Of a DNA stretch of 64,000 nucleotides, positions 20,613 through 32,779 are shown piece by piece; the stretch's first letter is position 1, and every line of letters begins with the position of its first letter. The notes beneath the pieces were generated by a model, which worked only from the letters and a program-made list of their open reading frames with translations, made no database searches and was not told the origin of the DNA. The DNA is from Stictocephala bisonia (taxonomy: Eukaryota > Arthropoda > Insecta > Hemiptera > Membracidae). The position numbers and the translations under genes were made by a program. Where the stretch lies: the NCBI GenBank assembly GCA_035578905.1, contig JAQJVL010000111.1:1420607-1484606 (forward strand), in the 5' to 3' direction.

Positions 20613-22589
20613 AAAACAACTTTTGATGTTAGCGCACTAAAAATTTAAGTTGTACTCTAACTGATTTTTGAGATCCTTTTCATAAGGTAACGAAAAACAA
20701 TCACTCATGATGAATCAACATCATTATAAAAAACATCAGTATTTGTGTAGTATGGGCTTGAAAGTAGTTAGCAAGAGTGAACTCACACTTAGGGAAGTAT
20801 CAGTGAATTACTCAGAGCTTTTGTATAGCAAAAGAGGGCATCAAAATCATAAAAAATGTGAATGCTATTTCATTCCTTTAAGTTTTTTTTCAAGATTTTA
20901 AAGTTATGATATTATCATGTCTGTATATTTATAATTGAGCACTCGGTGTTAAACAAAGCATTATCATTATTATTACTTTGTGTGTCAGGTAAATCCAAAT
21001 ACTTCTTAATATTGGAGAAGACATTTTCATTTATGCTGGAAGTAATTCTGACATCTAGGTACGTGGTAACGTCAAAATCCCTCCTTGTTCTTGATGTGAC
21101 TTATCGACATTAGGACTCTTCTTACAACAGGATTCTCCCCAGACCTATCGAACCTTGTTCAACTTATGTTGTTCTTGATTTGGCGTTCTCCTTAATTCTG
21201 TCACTCCAGATTTTTGTCCCATTAGACTTTTGTTCATGCTCAGGCATTACTCTACTCTTGTCTAATCTCGGTTAATCAATTTGCAGAATCTGCAGAAGAC
21301 CACAAATTTATACCCAACCATACCAAAGATCGTAAGAAAATAATTCAAAAGAAATGTACCAATCAAGAGGCTAGGTGTATTAATTAGGTGGAGATTTCAA
21401 GTACATAGTTTTAACATAAGGCAGAAATATAATATGAGCCCATTAATGTATGAATTATCAAATTATCCTGGTTATTGCGGTTTTTTAAAGTTTCAGTACA
21501 TTTTGACTGCAATCTAAAGTTTCTATTGAGGCACACACGTGATATCAATTATGGAAGAACGTTTAAAGCTCATCGTATATTGAATCAACAAAATAATTGT
21601 GCACTTCATTATTTAAAGTGCCTTTATTGGTTCACTTAACATTGAGATAACAACATAATATCGAAGCAATTATGAAAGAACCTTAAGTGGCTCTTCTTGG
21701 AATCAGCCAACAATATAGAAGTATTCATCATTTATGAAAGAGTTTTAGTGATTCCTTTTATATAAAGATAGTTAGCAGCATAATTGCTAAGCTTATTATT
21801 TAAAAAGCATATAATAAGTTCTTCAAATAATAAGTGGATTTTATTATTTAAAGAAGTTCAAGCAGTTGAATTCGATCCTTTATCCTTTGAGTAAAATTAA
21901 GTCATATATTTTTTGCTAGATTATGTAAGTAACAGGCGTATTCTTACAGCAACTGAAATGTTTTTTCCAAATGAAATTACAGTTTTATTTCTGTTTACAT
22001 CCAATACAGCGATACCAATTCAATCCAATACCAATACATCCAAAATCATGATCATGATTATATCTATTTTATTACAAGGTGTAAAAAATTAGGACACATT
22101 TAACAGTTAAACGAATTTAATTTTTGTTTTAAATCAATACAAAACGAAATCTATATCTATACAAATATACCTTTTAACATCACATAAATGGACGGATCGT
22201 TCAAATAGAAATATTTCACAATAAAATCAACATACCACTAACTACTGCATGATATTGACCCAGCAGCTCGAGAATTTATTTACAGTTTATGTAATATTTA
22301 CAAATTATTTGACACTTTTTGTAAAAATTACAAATCTACTCCAATTAAAGGGATAATAAATAAAGCGATATACCGAAGATAATAACTAAATATCTAATAA
22401 TAGTTGAGTTTGTAATAGCTGAGAACAAAAAGACAGTTTGTATACCTCGATAACAATGAAATTGTACAAATTAAAATAAATTACATTATTCTTTCCACAA
22501 TCCTGATACTATTTTATAATACATTTTATTCTCACAACTTGTGCAGCATAAACTGTAGATATATCTTTTTTTAACATACAATTTATGAT
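20613..22589. other. AT-rich DNA with decayed repeats
   Basis: 21480-21790 holds loose repeats of about 70 bp (CACTTAACATTGAGATAACA, ATTATGAAAGAAC), related to 18860-19080. No gene is supported; the short frame 20707-20901 has no family features. Confidence 0.4.
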
Positions 22590-22745
22590 TAACAATTGAA
22601 ATGGTGGATATTTGTAATTGTTGGTAAAAATAAGCATTTTGTCACAACGTTTCGGATCCTGCAACTAGAGGTTATCATCAAGCAAAAGACAACTGAACAC
22701 ATAGCAAGCATTATACGTTAGTGTTAGACTAAGTATATACGGTGC
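22590..22745 (-). mobile_element. Penelope-like element fragment (tentative)
   Basis: ACAACGTTTCGGATCCTGCA ... AGAGGTTATCATCAAG matches the form of the conserved stretch found near the ends of Penelope-like elements (AACGTTTCGATCC ... ATCATCAGG), recalled from family knowledge. Short and non-coding. Confidence 0.45.
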
Positions 22746-22749
22746 CCAT

Positions 22750-23425
22750 AATGAGTCAAACAAAAGTAAACAACGCAATTCTTGAGCAAAAAATGAGACT
22801 TTGGCCTCTTGTAAAATTGGATCTCAGTAGTTTCCCGACGGATTTATGAAAGGTCCAAAATTTTTTTGGAAAGTATGAATAACACCTTAGTGGTAAAGTT
22901 TAATCCTAGATTATACGAGGATATACCTGCAATAGATATTTCAACTAATAGGAATATTTTGTGTATAAAATCAATGGTTTAGTGAGCCTGAACTTGATTC
23001 AATTTACAGATTTAACATTTCCAATTTAAAATGACCTATTCAAAATTACTATCTAATTTTTTATCATATTTAAAGTTAGGTTCGATTTGACTTTTTGAAA
23101 TTTGATTAAAATGGTAATTTGGCTGAAATTTGAGTCGAAAATTGTAATTCTAGAATTTTTCATACCGCTATTACATGGAAATGGTCCATCGAAAATTGAC
23201 TAATTCATGAAGATAGAAAAATTTTCATTGGAAAGTTTTTACACTCCCATTTGGGTCTAATCTAGATCCAATCTCCCTTTAGATTCAGGGGTTATTCATA
23301 TTTTTCAAGGAAATTTTGACATTTCCGTAAAATTGTACAGTAGCTCAAGATTAGATTGTGTAATAGTATAAATGTCTCATGTTTTTCTTAATAATTGCGC
23401 CATAAGTTTTATTTTGCATTGAATT
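22750..23425. mobile_element. Degenerate foldback element
   Basis: The left side (ACGCAATTCTTGAGCAAAAA, ATGAGAC ... AAAGTATGAATAAC) matches, as reverse complement, the right side around 23295-23405 (GTTATTCATATTTTTCAAGG ... GTCTCATGTTTTTCTTAATA). Arms are about 200 bp and well diverged. No coding sequence; ends are not defined to the base. Confidence 0.6.
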
Positions 23426-23492
23426 GCGTGCGAATGTTCACTAGAAAACCAAATTGAGCTTTTCTAATAAAATTTAGAAGGGAGCTCCTATA

Positions 23493-24052
23493 CAGGGTGT
23501 TTGGGAACTACTTAGCCAAACTTTGGGATTTAGTTCTGAACATGAAAACAAACAAAAAGTTTCCCATAACAGTACGGGTTATCTCGCTTTGTTAATCGTC
23601 TTTCGATATGTTTGTGATTTAAAAAAAAAAAAAAATAACAACTCAGTAACTATAAATGCCACAGCTTTCAAATTTTGCATATTTAGTAAGGCTGATAGCA
23701 TCTAAACGTACAACTATTTTCGATATTTTTTGTTCAACCATTTGGTAATACTTTAGGATAGGATATTTAATATTTTTTCTTTGTCAATTTTTTATTTTTA
23801 AAACGTAAGCTATTTCCAAACTGTTGAACAAAAATATCGTAAATCATTTTGCGTTTAAGTTCTACCAGCCTTACTAAATATTTGAAAGTTGTGGCATTTT
23901 CGGTTACTGAGTTGTTATTTTTTATATGAAAATCACAAATTTACGAACAGACGGTTAACAAAGCGAGATAGACCGAACTGTTATATGACATTTTTTTTAT
24001 ATTGTCCAGACCTAAATCCCAAAGTTTGGCTAAAGAGTTCCCAAACACTCTG
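23493..24052. mobile_element. 560-bp foldback element with TATA flanks
   Basis: It starts CAGGGTGTTTGGGAACTA and ends in the reverse complement of CAGAGTGTTTGGGAACTC. TATA lies directly outside both ends (23489-23492, 24053-24056), fitting a TA-type target duplication. The arms run inward for over 200 bp each (shared CCAAACTTTGGGATTTAG, AATAACAACTCAGTAAC), leaving little unique middle. It is non-coding and non-autonomous. Confidence 0.88.
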
Positions 24053-26254
24053 TATAGAATTTAGGCAACGAAAAAACAAGTTTAAGTCTCTATGGTACAT
24101 ATTGGATTAATTTATCACCATGACAGCTGCTGTTCACGGAGCATGTGAGAGATTTCACGTAGAGATTGCAAATTTTCACAGTACTCACAAACTACTCGAA
24201 AAACCTCGTGTCAATAGAAAACGTACAGAGTGTATGATACATTAAAAAATGTATTAAATAATTAATATTAATAAAAATGCTCCTAATTAACTAATTTAAT
24301 TCTGAAATGACTGAAACTTTTACAAAGTATCGTTTTTAAATTCATAGATCACGGGGTAAAAGGAACGTTACATGACATTAATACAGAAAATACAACGTTT
24401 AATTAAAAAATGGTAATTTATATAACATTGCGATGAAACTGATAAAAATTTGACAGTGATATAATACCTTTTATAATCTTACACTATCATTATGTTAAAT
24501 ATATTACAATACCATTGGGTAATCACAAACAATGAATATTAATGCAAGAATTTACTATGTATAATCGGTTTGTTTTATTAACAGTATTGCACCTTGAAAA
24601 TAAATTCTGAACACCATACTGACGAGGAATGGTAACACCATTTTTTTACGATACATTTTTTTAAATCTAGAATGTATGGTTTTATGTTATCAAAACTTTC
24701 ATACTACACTGTAAGTATAGTTTTAGTAAACACACGAGCAAATATAATATTGATATTGGGTAAAAGTTCGTTTGGTCAGCATCTAACAGTCTTCTCCGTT
24801 GTTGAGTTTGTTCCTATACTGTGTTTTCTTTATATAGGAGGTTATTTTTATGTGTTGCACATCGTTCAAATTAAAACACAAAATTAAATTAAAAAGATAA
24901 AAAGTAGTATTAAACACGATTATACAAAAATTAAACTTTAGAAAACTTAGCTTATTTTCAACTAATTAGTTTTAATAAAGGTCTTATAATGAACTAATTC
25001 GTAAAAATTTCAATTATTTTTAAACTTATAGAATAGTTACATTTAGTATATCTATGGTAGCAATTACATTACTGAATATGTTGCAAAAGTAGACTATCTC
25101 TCTGACTCAAAGTAGTCTCCCCACCAACTTACTTCTGATAGTTCATATTTTATATTAATGCTGCATTTTATTTTATTTATTTTGAATATCTAAACAAATT
25201 TACATTTTAGAGATATATCATGTTTCGGCTCTAAATATGAAAATCGCAGTAAAACGTTACTTTCCCAAAAAAAATTATATTTCTTAATAGCTATTTAAAT
25301 AATATACGTGGAAATCACTTTATTTTATTTAGTGTATTTTATGTTGAATTTCGAAGGCAAAAATTGCCAAAAAACTAAAATTTTGTATGTTCTAATTTTA
25401 CACTACATTCAGCACTTAGCAAGAAAGGGCACTACTATATAAAATAATCAATTTCGTTTATCAAGATAATAATCACGAACAATAATGTTTCTTAATATTA
25501 CAACCATACATTTTGGGCTGTATTCTTTAATATCATAAACTACAATTTGACTAAATATTCATGTAAGTTTTAAGTACGCTAATTAATTATTATAATATTT
25601 GTATCACCAGATGTTCAAAATACTACTCCGATTTTTGCTAAACCAACTTTCATTGGTTCTTTAGAATTTACTAAGAAAAGTTAGAAAAACGTCTAAATCA
25701 GATTATTAAATATGTTTTAGTTCCAAATCCATCTAAATTTTACTTTGCAGGAACGTAAATTTAACAATTTCTAGAACACGTTTTAAAACCTAAAAGGTTT
25801 TTTATTTGAGTGTATAGGTAACCCAAGTGAGCTTGTGGAACAGATCTGTACATGAGCATCAGTAGCCTGTAATTTGGAATACTTTATGACAGAAGGCAAT
25901 CACGGCGATGTCTTCATTTCCTTCATCACCTTTAATCACCGGGGACCGATTACAAGGACATTTTACTTAAGGACCGAAGTATAAAAACGATTTAATTATT
26001 ACGTAGCTCCTACAAAATAGTGATTTCAAGGGACATGATCTTACCTAACTAACTTTCATTGCCGGTATTTATAGATAAAAGTTCGTTAACTCAACAATGC
26101 TCATTTAGAAACAATGATAACAGACTGTTGTCTAAAATTACTGACGAAGTCATAAGAATCTACTAAGTAAATTACAATTTAATTTAATTAAAACTGATGC
26201 AAATAACTTATGCATTCATAAACATAACCACTTTTACTAAATAAATATATACAT
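24053..26254. other. AT-rich DNA downstream of aristaless
   Basis: No second gene seen in 2.2 kb beyond the al 3' end. Frames such as 24672-24887 are low-complexity and unsupported. Regulatory DNA could be present but nothing identifies it. Confidence 0.45.
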
Positions 26255-26260
26255 TTTATT
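26255..26260 (-). promoter_or_regulatory. al: Candidate polyadenylation signal of aristaless
   Basis: AATAAA on the minus strand about 220 bases beyond the al stop codon. It is the first such hexamer met downstream of the stop. A longer 3' UTR using later signals is equally possible. Confidence 0.35.
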
Positions 26261-26482
26261 CACTTAACACTTATACAAAGAATGACAAGTAAATATACCA
26301 AATCACTCTACGACAGGACGGATGTGGAAATTAAAAGCTCTCGCAAAAAGTTTCATAATAAATAACTATACAAACAGAAATAGTTTCCACACTTTTTCCA
26401 CACTATAATATTTGGTAGAGAAAAGCTCAATAAAGAGAGGAAATAAAGAGTTTGACCGGTCTCGTACGTTGTCAGAGCCACA

Positions 26483-27010
26483 TTAACTGACGAGATCTCC
26501 ATTCTTCCTCAGCATCTCTAGTCTGAGTTCGTGTTCTCTGGCTTTCAGACGGAGGGCGGCGATACTTGAGCTGCGGCGGTCGATGTCTGGAGGTGAGGCT
26601 GGGGCAGGTGGAGGCGCCGAGGTCGTCGGGGATGGAGGCTCTGGGACAGGCGGGCTTTCAGGGGCCACAGGAGACACAGCTGGCAGCTTGGGGCGCTGCG
26701 CCGCCGATATATTGGCTAGGAGACTCTGAAATGACGTGGCAGGAGAGTACGCCGCCAGAGGCCCAAGGAAGGGCGGATGCCGTGGAAACTGGGGTGGGTG
26801 GCCCAGGAATACAGGACCGGGAGGCAGCGTTGGGTAGCGGAAGGCATCGAAAGGTTTGCGCAGTCCAAACCCTAAGTGGGTGAAAGGGTTAGGCAACGAG
26901 GGGGCTATGGCCGGAGCGGAGTTGGACCCCAGATAAGGGTTGTAGGGATGTCCCTGAGGCCCCACCTTCTCCTGCTTCCTCCACTTGGCTCGTCTGTTCT
27001 GGAACCACAC
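26483..27010 (-). CDS. al: aristaless, terminal coding exon (partial gene)
   Basis: Aristaless is a Prd-like homeodomain transcription factor for distal appendage patterning (known from Drosophila). The exon encodes 175 residues and ends in TAA at 26485-26483. It opens with VWFQNRRAKWRKQEK, the second half of homeodomain helix 3 (residues 47 on, with Q50 and N51). GPQGHPYNPYL and NPFTHLGFGLRKPFDAFRYP follow, both characteristic of insect aristaless rather than Arx, Otp or Rx, then YSPATSFQSLLANISA. A Pro-rich linker and the OAR motif (SSIAALRLKAREHELRLEML, about residues 147-166) complete it. The intron acceptor is AG at 27012-27011 after a pyrimidine-rich tract, phase 0, at the 46/47 homeodomain position where Prd-class genes commonly carry an intron. 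The exon is much GC-richer than its surroundings. The preceding homeobox exon was not found up to 64000. Confidence 0.95.
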   Translation of the reverse strand: MWFQNRRAKWRKQEKVGPQGHPYNPYLGSNSAPAIAPSLPNPFTHLGFGLRKPFDAFRYPTLPPGPVFLGHPPQFPRHPPFLGPLAAYSPATSFQSLLANISAAQRPKLPAVSPVAPESPPVPEPPSPTTSAPPPAPASPPDIDRRSSSIAALRLKAREHELRLEMLRKNGDLVS

Positions 27011-28189
27011 CTGGAACAGAATAACATGCCCTTAGTTTGACAAGAATACTAATGTTGATGGGATAACAAGGAAAAACAAAGAACTTTTAAGTATTGATTC
27101 CAGTTAATTTAATACTAAACGTAAGAAACTAGGCTACGTAGTAAGAGGTAACTGGTTTCTTATTTACTGTCCAGTCATTGATGTAGACGTCACCTTAAGA
27201 ATGTCGATTTACTTCCTTTGGATATTTGTTATTTATTTTGTTGGAATCCATGAGCCAAAGTGATCAACCAAATAGTTTTAAGCAAAGAATGAATAATAAT
27301 GACTTTGTACAGAATAGTATGTACATTTGTTCGGTTGGATACTAACATTTTTAAAAACAACATTCCGTGGTCCATATTTTCAGATGTAATATAGTGGTTC
27401 AAATTTAATAATTTTAACTTCAAATTTAAATAATAATAACAATGCAAAACGGGAACTAAAACAATAAATTACATGCAAACTTTCTCTTCTACGTTCATTC
27501 ATACAAATTTGCTGTTCGTAATTATTGCATATTTATAGTGTCTGATTAGGCAATTTCACTCCACTCAAATTACGTGTACATCAACTTTATGTATAAACAC
27601 TTATAAATCAGCTACATTAATTATTTTGAATTTGCTGATCTGTTGCTAGAGACAACTAATAAGAAAATTGTTGTCAACATGTTTCGTTCACGTGATCATT
27701 TTAATGTATGAAACGTATCAAATATGTATACTTATCTCGGCATGCCAATCAGTAAGTCACAAGTGTACATGCTACACCTGTACGGACAAGTCCACTACAA
27801 ATTGGTCATCACTACAGTCTGCATCCACTGTACTTATGTGTTCTTACTCAACTTCTTACAAATATCACTTCAATTAATATCTGCACTTGAAGTAGCGCTA
27901 GTTGTGCCAATCAATGCTGTGTTTTAATATCCCAGATAAGGATTTAATTAAGGCTAAAGCTTTGACACATCCACCTCAACATAGTGTGGCCAAGCCTGTT
28001 TAGCTTTGGCGTGTTATACTATTCTTCAATGTACGTGTAGAGCTTAAAAATTAAAATTATCAAAATAAGATACAACAATAATTAATAGAGAATGATGAAT
28101 TAGAAGGTGTACAAAAACCCAGATAATTGGAAAATAATTAAATATCTCTCTTTTATTTGTTACAGTATTTAAATATTCATCATTAAAAC
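27011..28189. other. Presumed aristaless intron, nothing recognised
   Basis: The al acceptor lies at 27011-27012; the DNA at higher coordinates is therefore intronic until the previous exon is met. No element or exon is readable here. Confidence 0.5.
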
Positions 28190-28395
28190 GACGATCGTAG
28201 AGATATGGGTGAATATGAGGAGCGAATGAGTGTGATTAGTGAATATTAAAGAGTGTAGTCTTTGTTACTAATTAATGTTGACTGAAAATTAGAAAAGGTA
28301 GACGATGTTTCTAATTTCCTAATAGTCAGGATAACTACAGAACCCACAGAATTACGTACCACGTGGTATTTGTCTGATATTATTGACTAAGAATG
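28190..28395 (-). mobile_element. Decayed SINE-like repeat, copy 1
   Basis: TCGTAGAGATATGGGTGAAT and GAGCGAATGAG match 37908-37945, and the stretch around 28355-28395 (ACCACGTGGTATTTGTCTGA) matches the same family's other end at 38015-38045. A third copy at 28620-28795 has a readable pol III box B on the minus strand, so a tRNA-derived SINE is the best guess. Confidence 0.45.
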
Positions 28396-28477
28396 TCCGC
28401 ACAAATGGGTCCTCTGAGGCCGGTTTTCATGTCTGGTAAAATTAGTTCCTGTTAGATGTTTCACAGAGGAGGGGAGT

Positions 28478-28507
28478 GGGATGAAGGGATGAGTTTCCCT
28501 TCATCCC
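28478..28507. repeat. Perfect 11-bp hairpin
   Basis: GGGATGAAGGG (28478-28488) and CCCTTCATCCC (28497-28507) form an 11-bp stem with an 8-base loop. No role is known. Confidence 0.8.
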
Positions 28508-28619
28508 TCTCTGTCTCTCTCCAGACTGAATGCTTATTTCAAACCAATCACCGTTAGATACCAGAACAGGCACGCTTCTACAGCAAATTTTAATAATCCT
28601 TAGACAATCTGTTTGTTTA

Positions 28620-28795
28620 TAGAATCAAAGCAAATACTCGGTCATTGTTACTAATTAAGGTTGACTGTTCCTTAAAAATAACCATTTATTAATAGCCAAA
28701 TAGCAAGTGCATCTAAGGGACCTACAGCTTTAAGTGGGATCTGAACCACGCAGTATAGGTCTGATTTTCAGCTATTGACAAGCCTGATACTCAGG
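28620..28795 (-). mobile_element. Decayed SINE-like repeat, copy 2
   Basis: On the minus strand TGCGTGGTTCAGATCCCACT fits a pol III box B (GGTTCANATCC). TACTAATTAAGGTTGACTG near 28650 also occurs at 28266-28284, linking the two copies. Confidence 0.45.
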
Positions 28796-29531
28796 CTTGC
28801 TTTTAGCTTTATACAATCTATAATTTATCCTTTTTAGCAGTATTAGGCCAAATATTTTATTATTAAACTTAATTTACAAATGTACACGTCAAATGTGTCA
28901 CGTGACTGACAAAGTAATGTATTTTCATTCACAGATTTTTTAAATATGAAATTTCATATTTTTATATTTTTGTAACGTTGCCTGGTTCTTGCTCAGTGTA
29001 ATCGAAGGTCTGCTTGTTATAATAATGTTTGTAAAAAGTGGACAGATAAAATAATTTTTTTGTCCCTTCATAAGAGATATATAACGCATATTAAATACGA
29101 TTAATAATACGTTTCTTAGTGAATTATTACAATGGTAATTGGCAAGTCAACAATGCCATTAATAATAACATTCTTGGCTTCCATAAAATTATTTATATCT
29201 ATGGTTTTATATTTATTTTACTATAAAAATGTCATATCAACCCCCTAAATGTGTTTGACACGATCGACATCGTGCAGCTGTGTCAACCATGTGACGTGGG
29301 CGCTCGGCGCTCTCGCTGTTCAAACTTTATAGCGCAATGAAGATTTCTCGTAAATTTAACTCGTTTATATTTCTTACGATAAATAATAAGGGAAACCACC
29401 GTCAATCATGGTGTTATGGCTGGCGTAGGAAGGCCTTTAATGGAAAATGTAATGTTGAACAACCGATGTTCCAGCCATCACATCATAGCTTTACAAATTG
29501 GGTCAGAGACAGTTTTCACAGATTCTCTTAA
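28796..29531. other. AT-rich DNA with a GC-richer patch (about 29240-29340)
   Basis: The patch contains CACGATCGACATCGTG (palindrome), CATGTGACGTGG and GGCGCTCGGCGCTCTCGC. It is unlike the AT-rich flanks; candidate regulatory DNA, unproven. Confidence 0.35.
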
Positions 29532-29944
29532 GAGTCTGCAGAGGCTGTCGGCCATGTTGATTTTAGTTCCATAACAACAATGTTGTTGTCGAACCGGACA
29601 TACAATCACACACATCCAAACTAAACAGTTATTTTTAACAAAATTTTCCAAACAAATGCATATGACCAAGAATTGCACGTTGGAATTGCTTTGCAAATTC
29701 CTAATTAGTTTTATAGAAAAAAATATAAAAAATATTTAGTTTCCAGTTTTTTTTTTTACCTAGTTTTAAAACCAGACGCACGTATTCAAAATACCAAAAG
29801 CAAACCCAAAGCGCAATATGATAACGTTTAAACTGACACCTCATACACAACTTTTGGTCAGTAAATAATGAAAAAATATGGATTCGCATTTAATATTGTT
29901 CTTATGGAATTAAAACCAGCATGGCCGACATCCTCTGCAGACTC
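29532..29944. mobile_element. 413-bp MITE with TTAA flanks (family B, copy 1)
   Basis: The terminal inverted repeats begin GAGTCTGCAGAGGCTGTCGG and continue CCATGTTG; TTAA sits directly outside each end (29528-29531, 29945-29948). TTAA duplication is typical of piggyBac-type elements, so a piggyBac-related MITE is likely. Other copies end at 42095 and span 44252-46017. Non-coding. Confidence 0.85.
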
Positions 29945-29948
29945 TTAA

Positions 29949-30619
29949 TATTTTCAAGATGAATTGGTTAATTAAATGTTTATTATGGTGAAATTATCCT
30001 AAAATGTGAGTAAATACAAAGCTTTTCTTATCATCAGAACTCCATAACAATATTTTACATCCTTCATTTGTTCAAAGAAACAGTCAGAATGTTAAACTTA
30101 GGTTGATTTCAGGTTTGCTGATTCGTTTGTTCAATCAAAATAAGGGTCCTAAAAATAATCTGTGAGGGCACATAAGAGGGTAGTGGAGGGGGTAACCTTG
30201 TGAACATAACATAACATAAGGGCTCTATGCAATGTGTAACACACATGTAATCACTATGAAGTTTAAAATGACGAAGCCTAATTATGTAACAAAGAATTAT
30301 TAATGTTAGTGTAAATTTCATGAACGAGGACGATTTTATGTATGCTTTTAAAACAATTTATGATTGAAAACTATACGTCAGGCAGTTTTAAAAATATGTA
30401 GGAGGAATAGTAAAAAAATCGATTCTTATATTCACAGCATTATAATCCACAGCAAGAAAGTTGTGAGGCTTAATGAAAGTTTTACTGCCATTTGTCCTGC
30501 CAGATTCTTCTTAACTAAATTGCCAGGGTGACTCATGGTAGAAATGAATGGTTTATAAATTCCATGAAATCTCTACGTCTTCTATTCAATCAACTAATCA
30601 ACATTCTAGTAAATAGGTT
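29949..30619. other. AT-rich DNA, nothing recognised
   Basis: No gene, RNA or repeat by eye. Confidence 0.45.
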
Positions 30620-31010
30620 AGGTTACAATCATCGTCACCAAGGCGGTGCCAAAATGACAGGCCGACACCTCGTCCAGTCGGGTGCTAACAATAACAATGC
30701 AAACAAATTAACCGGATCATAACCTTTGGTTTACGAGGCCGAACTGCCAAATGACAGAGAACAACAGGAAGTCGGCCATTTTGTTCAAGGAACACCCGCA
30801 GAGAACTGCGCTTTCAGTAATTGTCTTTAATAAGGAGAATTTAGGGGTAGGTGGCCTATCATTGGCGGCGATACCGGCACCTGGCGACAGGCGAACAGGC
30901 GATAGGCGACATCAGAGCTGCCGTATTGTTACGTCCGGTATTTACTGTATATCTTGGAATTTTCTAACACTTCCTGCAAATTTTCACGTTTTAACTAACC
31001 AATCGTTTTA
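30620..31010. promoter_or_regulatory. GC-richer island, candidate cis-regulatory DNA
   Basis: A compact block of clearly higher GC and CpG content (GGCGGTGCCAAAATGACAGG, GGCGGCGATACCGGCACCTG, and repeated GGCGA) within AT-rich DNA. Its frames are short and have no family signal. Lying in the presumed al intron, it could be a conserved enhancer; this is inference only. Confidence 0.3.
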
Positions 31011-31475
31011 GCTTTTATTTATTCCTCAATACGATCTTCAATTCCAAAGTTAATACTTATGCCTTTTACTGAATTGTTTTACTTCAAAATTATCAGCATT
31101 TTGTTGTTGTATCAAATAACAAATCAAAACATTCGCTTTAAATTTAGTTTCACCTAATGTTCATTGATTAGGATTTATACGTGATGTAGGAATTAAAAAG
31201 TTTATTCGCACACAGAGGTTAATGAACACTTATGTAGTTCAAACAGCATTTTAGATAGCTATTGCATTTATAATTTAATACAGTAAATAAAGACAGTATC
31301 CTAGACCGCGCAAAGCAGTTTTTACGCTTCTCAGCGTGGGGGTTTAGAACCCTCTTAAAATATGTTTCTCTAAATAAACAATAATTGTATTATTATAGCT
31401 GAACTGTTACGTGGCCGTAATACAATAGAAATAAGTTTAATACGAAATATATATTATAAATAAATATTAATTACT
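31011..31475. other. AT-rich DNA, nothing recognised
   Basis: No gene or repeat seen. Confidence 0.45.
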
Positions 31476-31790
31476 TTTTCACTACACTACTATGAGTTTA
31501 GCTGTTTTCGTTATGTGTTTACAACCTGCGAAACATCATATTTTCAACAGCTGTCTATTGTTTACTACCGAAAGTAACATTGTTTACTACCAAAAATTTT
31601 CCACAGTCAACAACACCTGTTTTTATTCCGTAGTGTAGTGAAAAGTATCGTTCAAAACTCGAGTGAAAGTGTTTTGTATGTTCTCGACCATTCGAATTGC
31701 TCGACAAGTCTCGCACTTCAAACATATGGTCTGGAACATGCAAAACCCCACTTTCCACTCTTTTTATGAAATATACTATTGACATACTAT
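31476..31790. repeat. Dispersed repeat family A, copy 2
   Basis: Near-identical to 15833-16175, starting TTTTTCACTACACTACTATG. Same inner inverted motif (TAGTGTAGTGAAAA at about 31631) and the same open minus-strand frame with a few substitutions. Confidence 0.75.
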
Positions 31791-31891
31791 TAATTTTTGA
31801 ATAATCTCACTGTACACTAGTTCAATTAAAACTGTAACAGTAAAACACACTTTCAAAGTTAGTCATTGATGCCTAAGCTTGAAAGACCACC

Positions 31892-31931
31892 TTTGAACAT
31901 AGTGTACTTTCTCAAAGGTACTATGTTCAAA
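31892..31931. repeat. 12-bp hairpin
   Basis: TTTGAACATAGT (31892-31903) pairs with ACTATGTTCAAA (31920-31931), loop 16 bases. No other evidence for a function. Confidence 0.7.
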
Positions 31932-32376
31932 ACTATTCCAACAGTACTCTAAATGTTATACTGTCATTCCTTATGGCTCAATCGAAAACAAACACGCAGT
32001 ACTCTAATACATCAGAGAAGAGGGAAACAGAGGTCACATACAATAGTGCACTGAGTGTCAAGTAGTTTTCTAGTTCGCACCGTCGTCTGACACTCCCCTC
32101 TATGATGACCCTCCCCTATTATGATTGATATCCACTCTACTGTTTGAACATAATTTTTTTAGATCAGTACATAAATAATTATCCACTTTGTATTTATTTA
32201 AATATCAATTAGTTTTATTTTAGTTGCAAATACATATAGGCCTACAGGTACAATGCTGCAGCTGTTTACTTATTTGTTTTTTACCATAGTTTCAATGGTA
32301 GATTCAGATTTTTGAAGTCACATGCATTTAAAATTCATGAATTTTAAAATTACACTTTTACTACTTTGTGCATGCG

Positions 32377-32399
32377 GTGCGCGCGCGCGCGTGTGTGTA
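32377..32399. repeat. (GC)n(GT)n tract, Z-DNA-prone
   Basis: Uninterrupted alternating purine-pyrimidine run (GC repeats then GT repeats). Such tracts are known to favour left-handed Z-DNA under supercoiling. Confidence 0.8.
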
Positions 32400-32779
32400 A
32401 CTAAAATAAGTGTGCTTTGGTATATTGATTAATTTTAGAAAAAAACTTTGGTAGGAAACCCAACCTCCTATTCCGTAGAGGATCTTGAATTTCTTCTATT
32501 TCTGTGGCTTAATAACGGTTAGGTTAACTTTCTAATCTATCATGCCATCCCAAACACTTCGTTTTTTAAAAAATGATAGGAATTAGAAAGATGTTTATTT
32601 GAAAATATTTGAATGTTTGTATCATACACATGAAATAATTATTCGTATTTAACTGCTCCATAATTGATCATGGGTACATTTTTCTTTCATTTTCAACGTT
32701 CTGTAATTAGGTAGGCCTACTAAAATACAAATATTTTTAATGTAGATTTTATGTATATCAACAATAATTATAATTTATA

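Noticed and set aside
26566..26883. 105-codon frame opposite the al exon
   Set aside because: Shadow of the GC-rich aristaless coding strand.
30528..31011. Two short plus-strand frames in a GC-richer island
   Set aside because: No family features, no splice context; island more likely non-coding.
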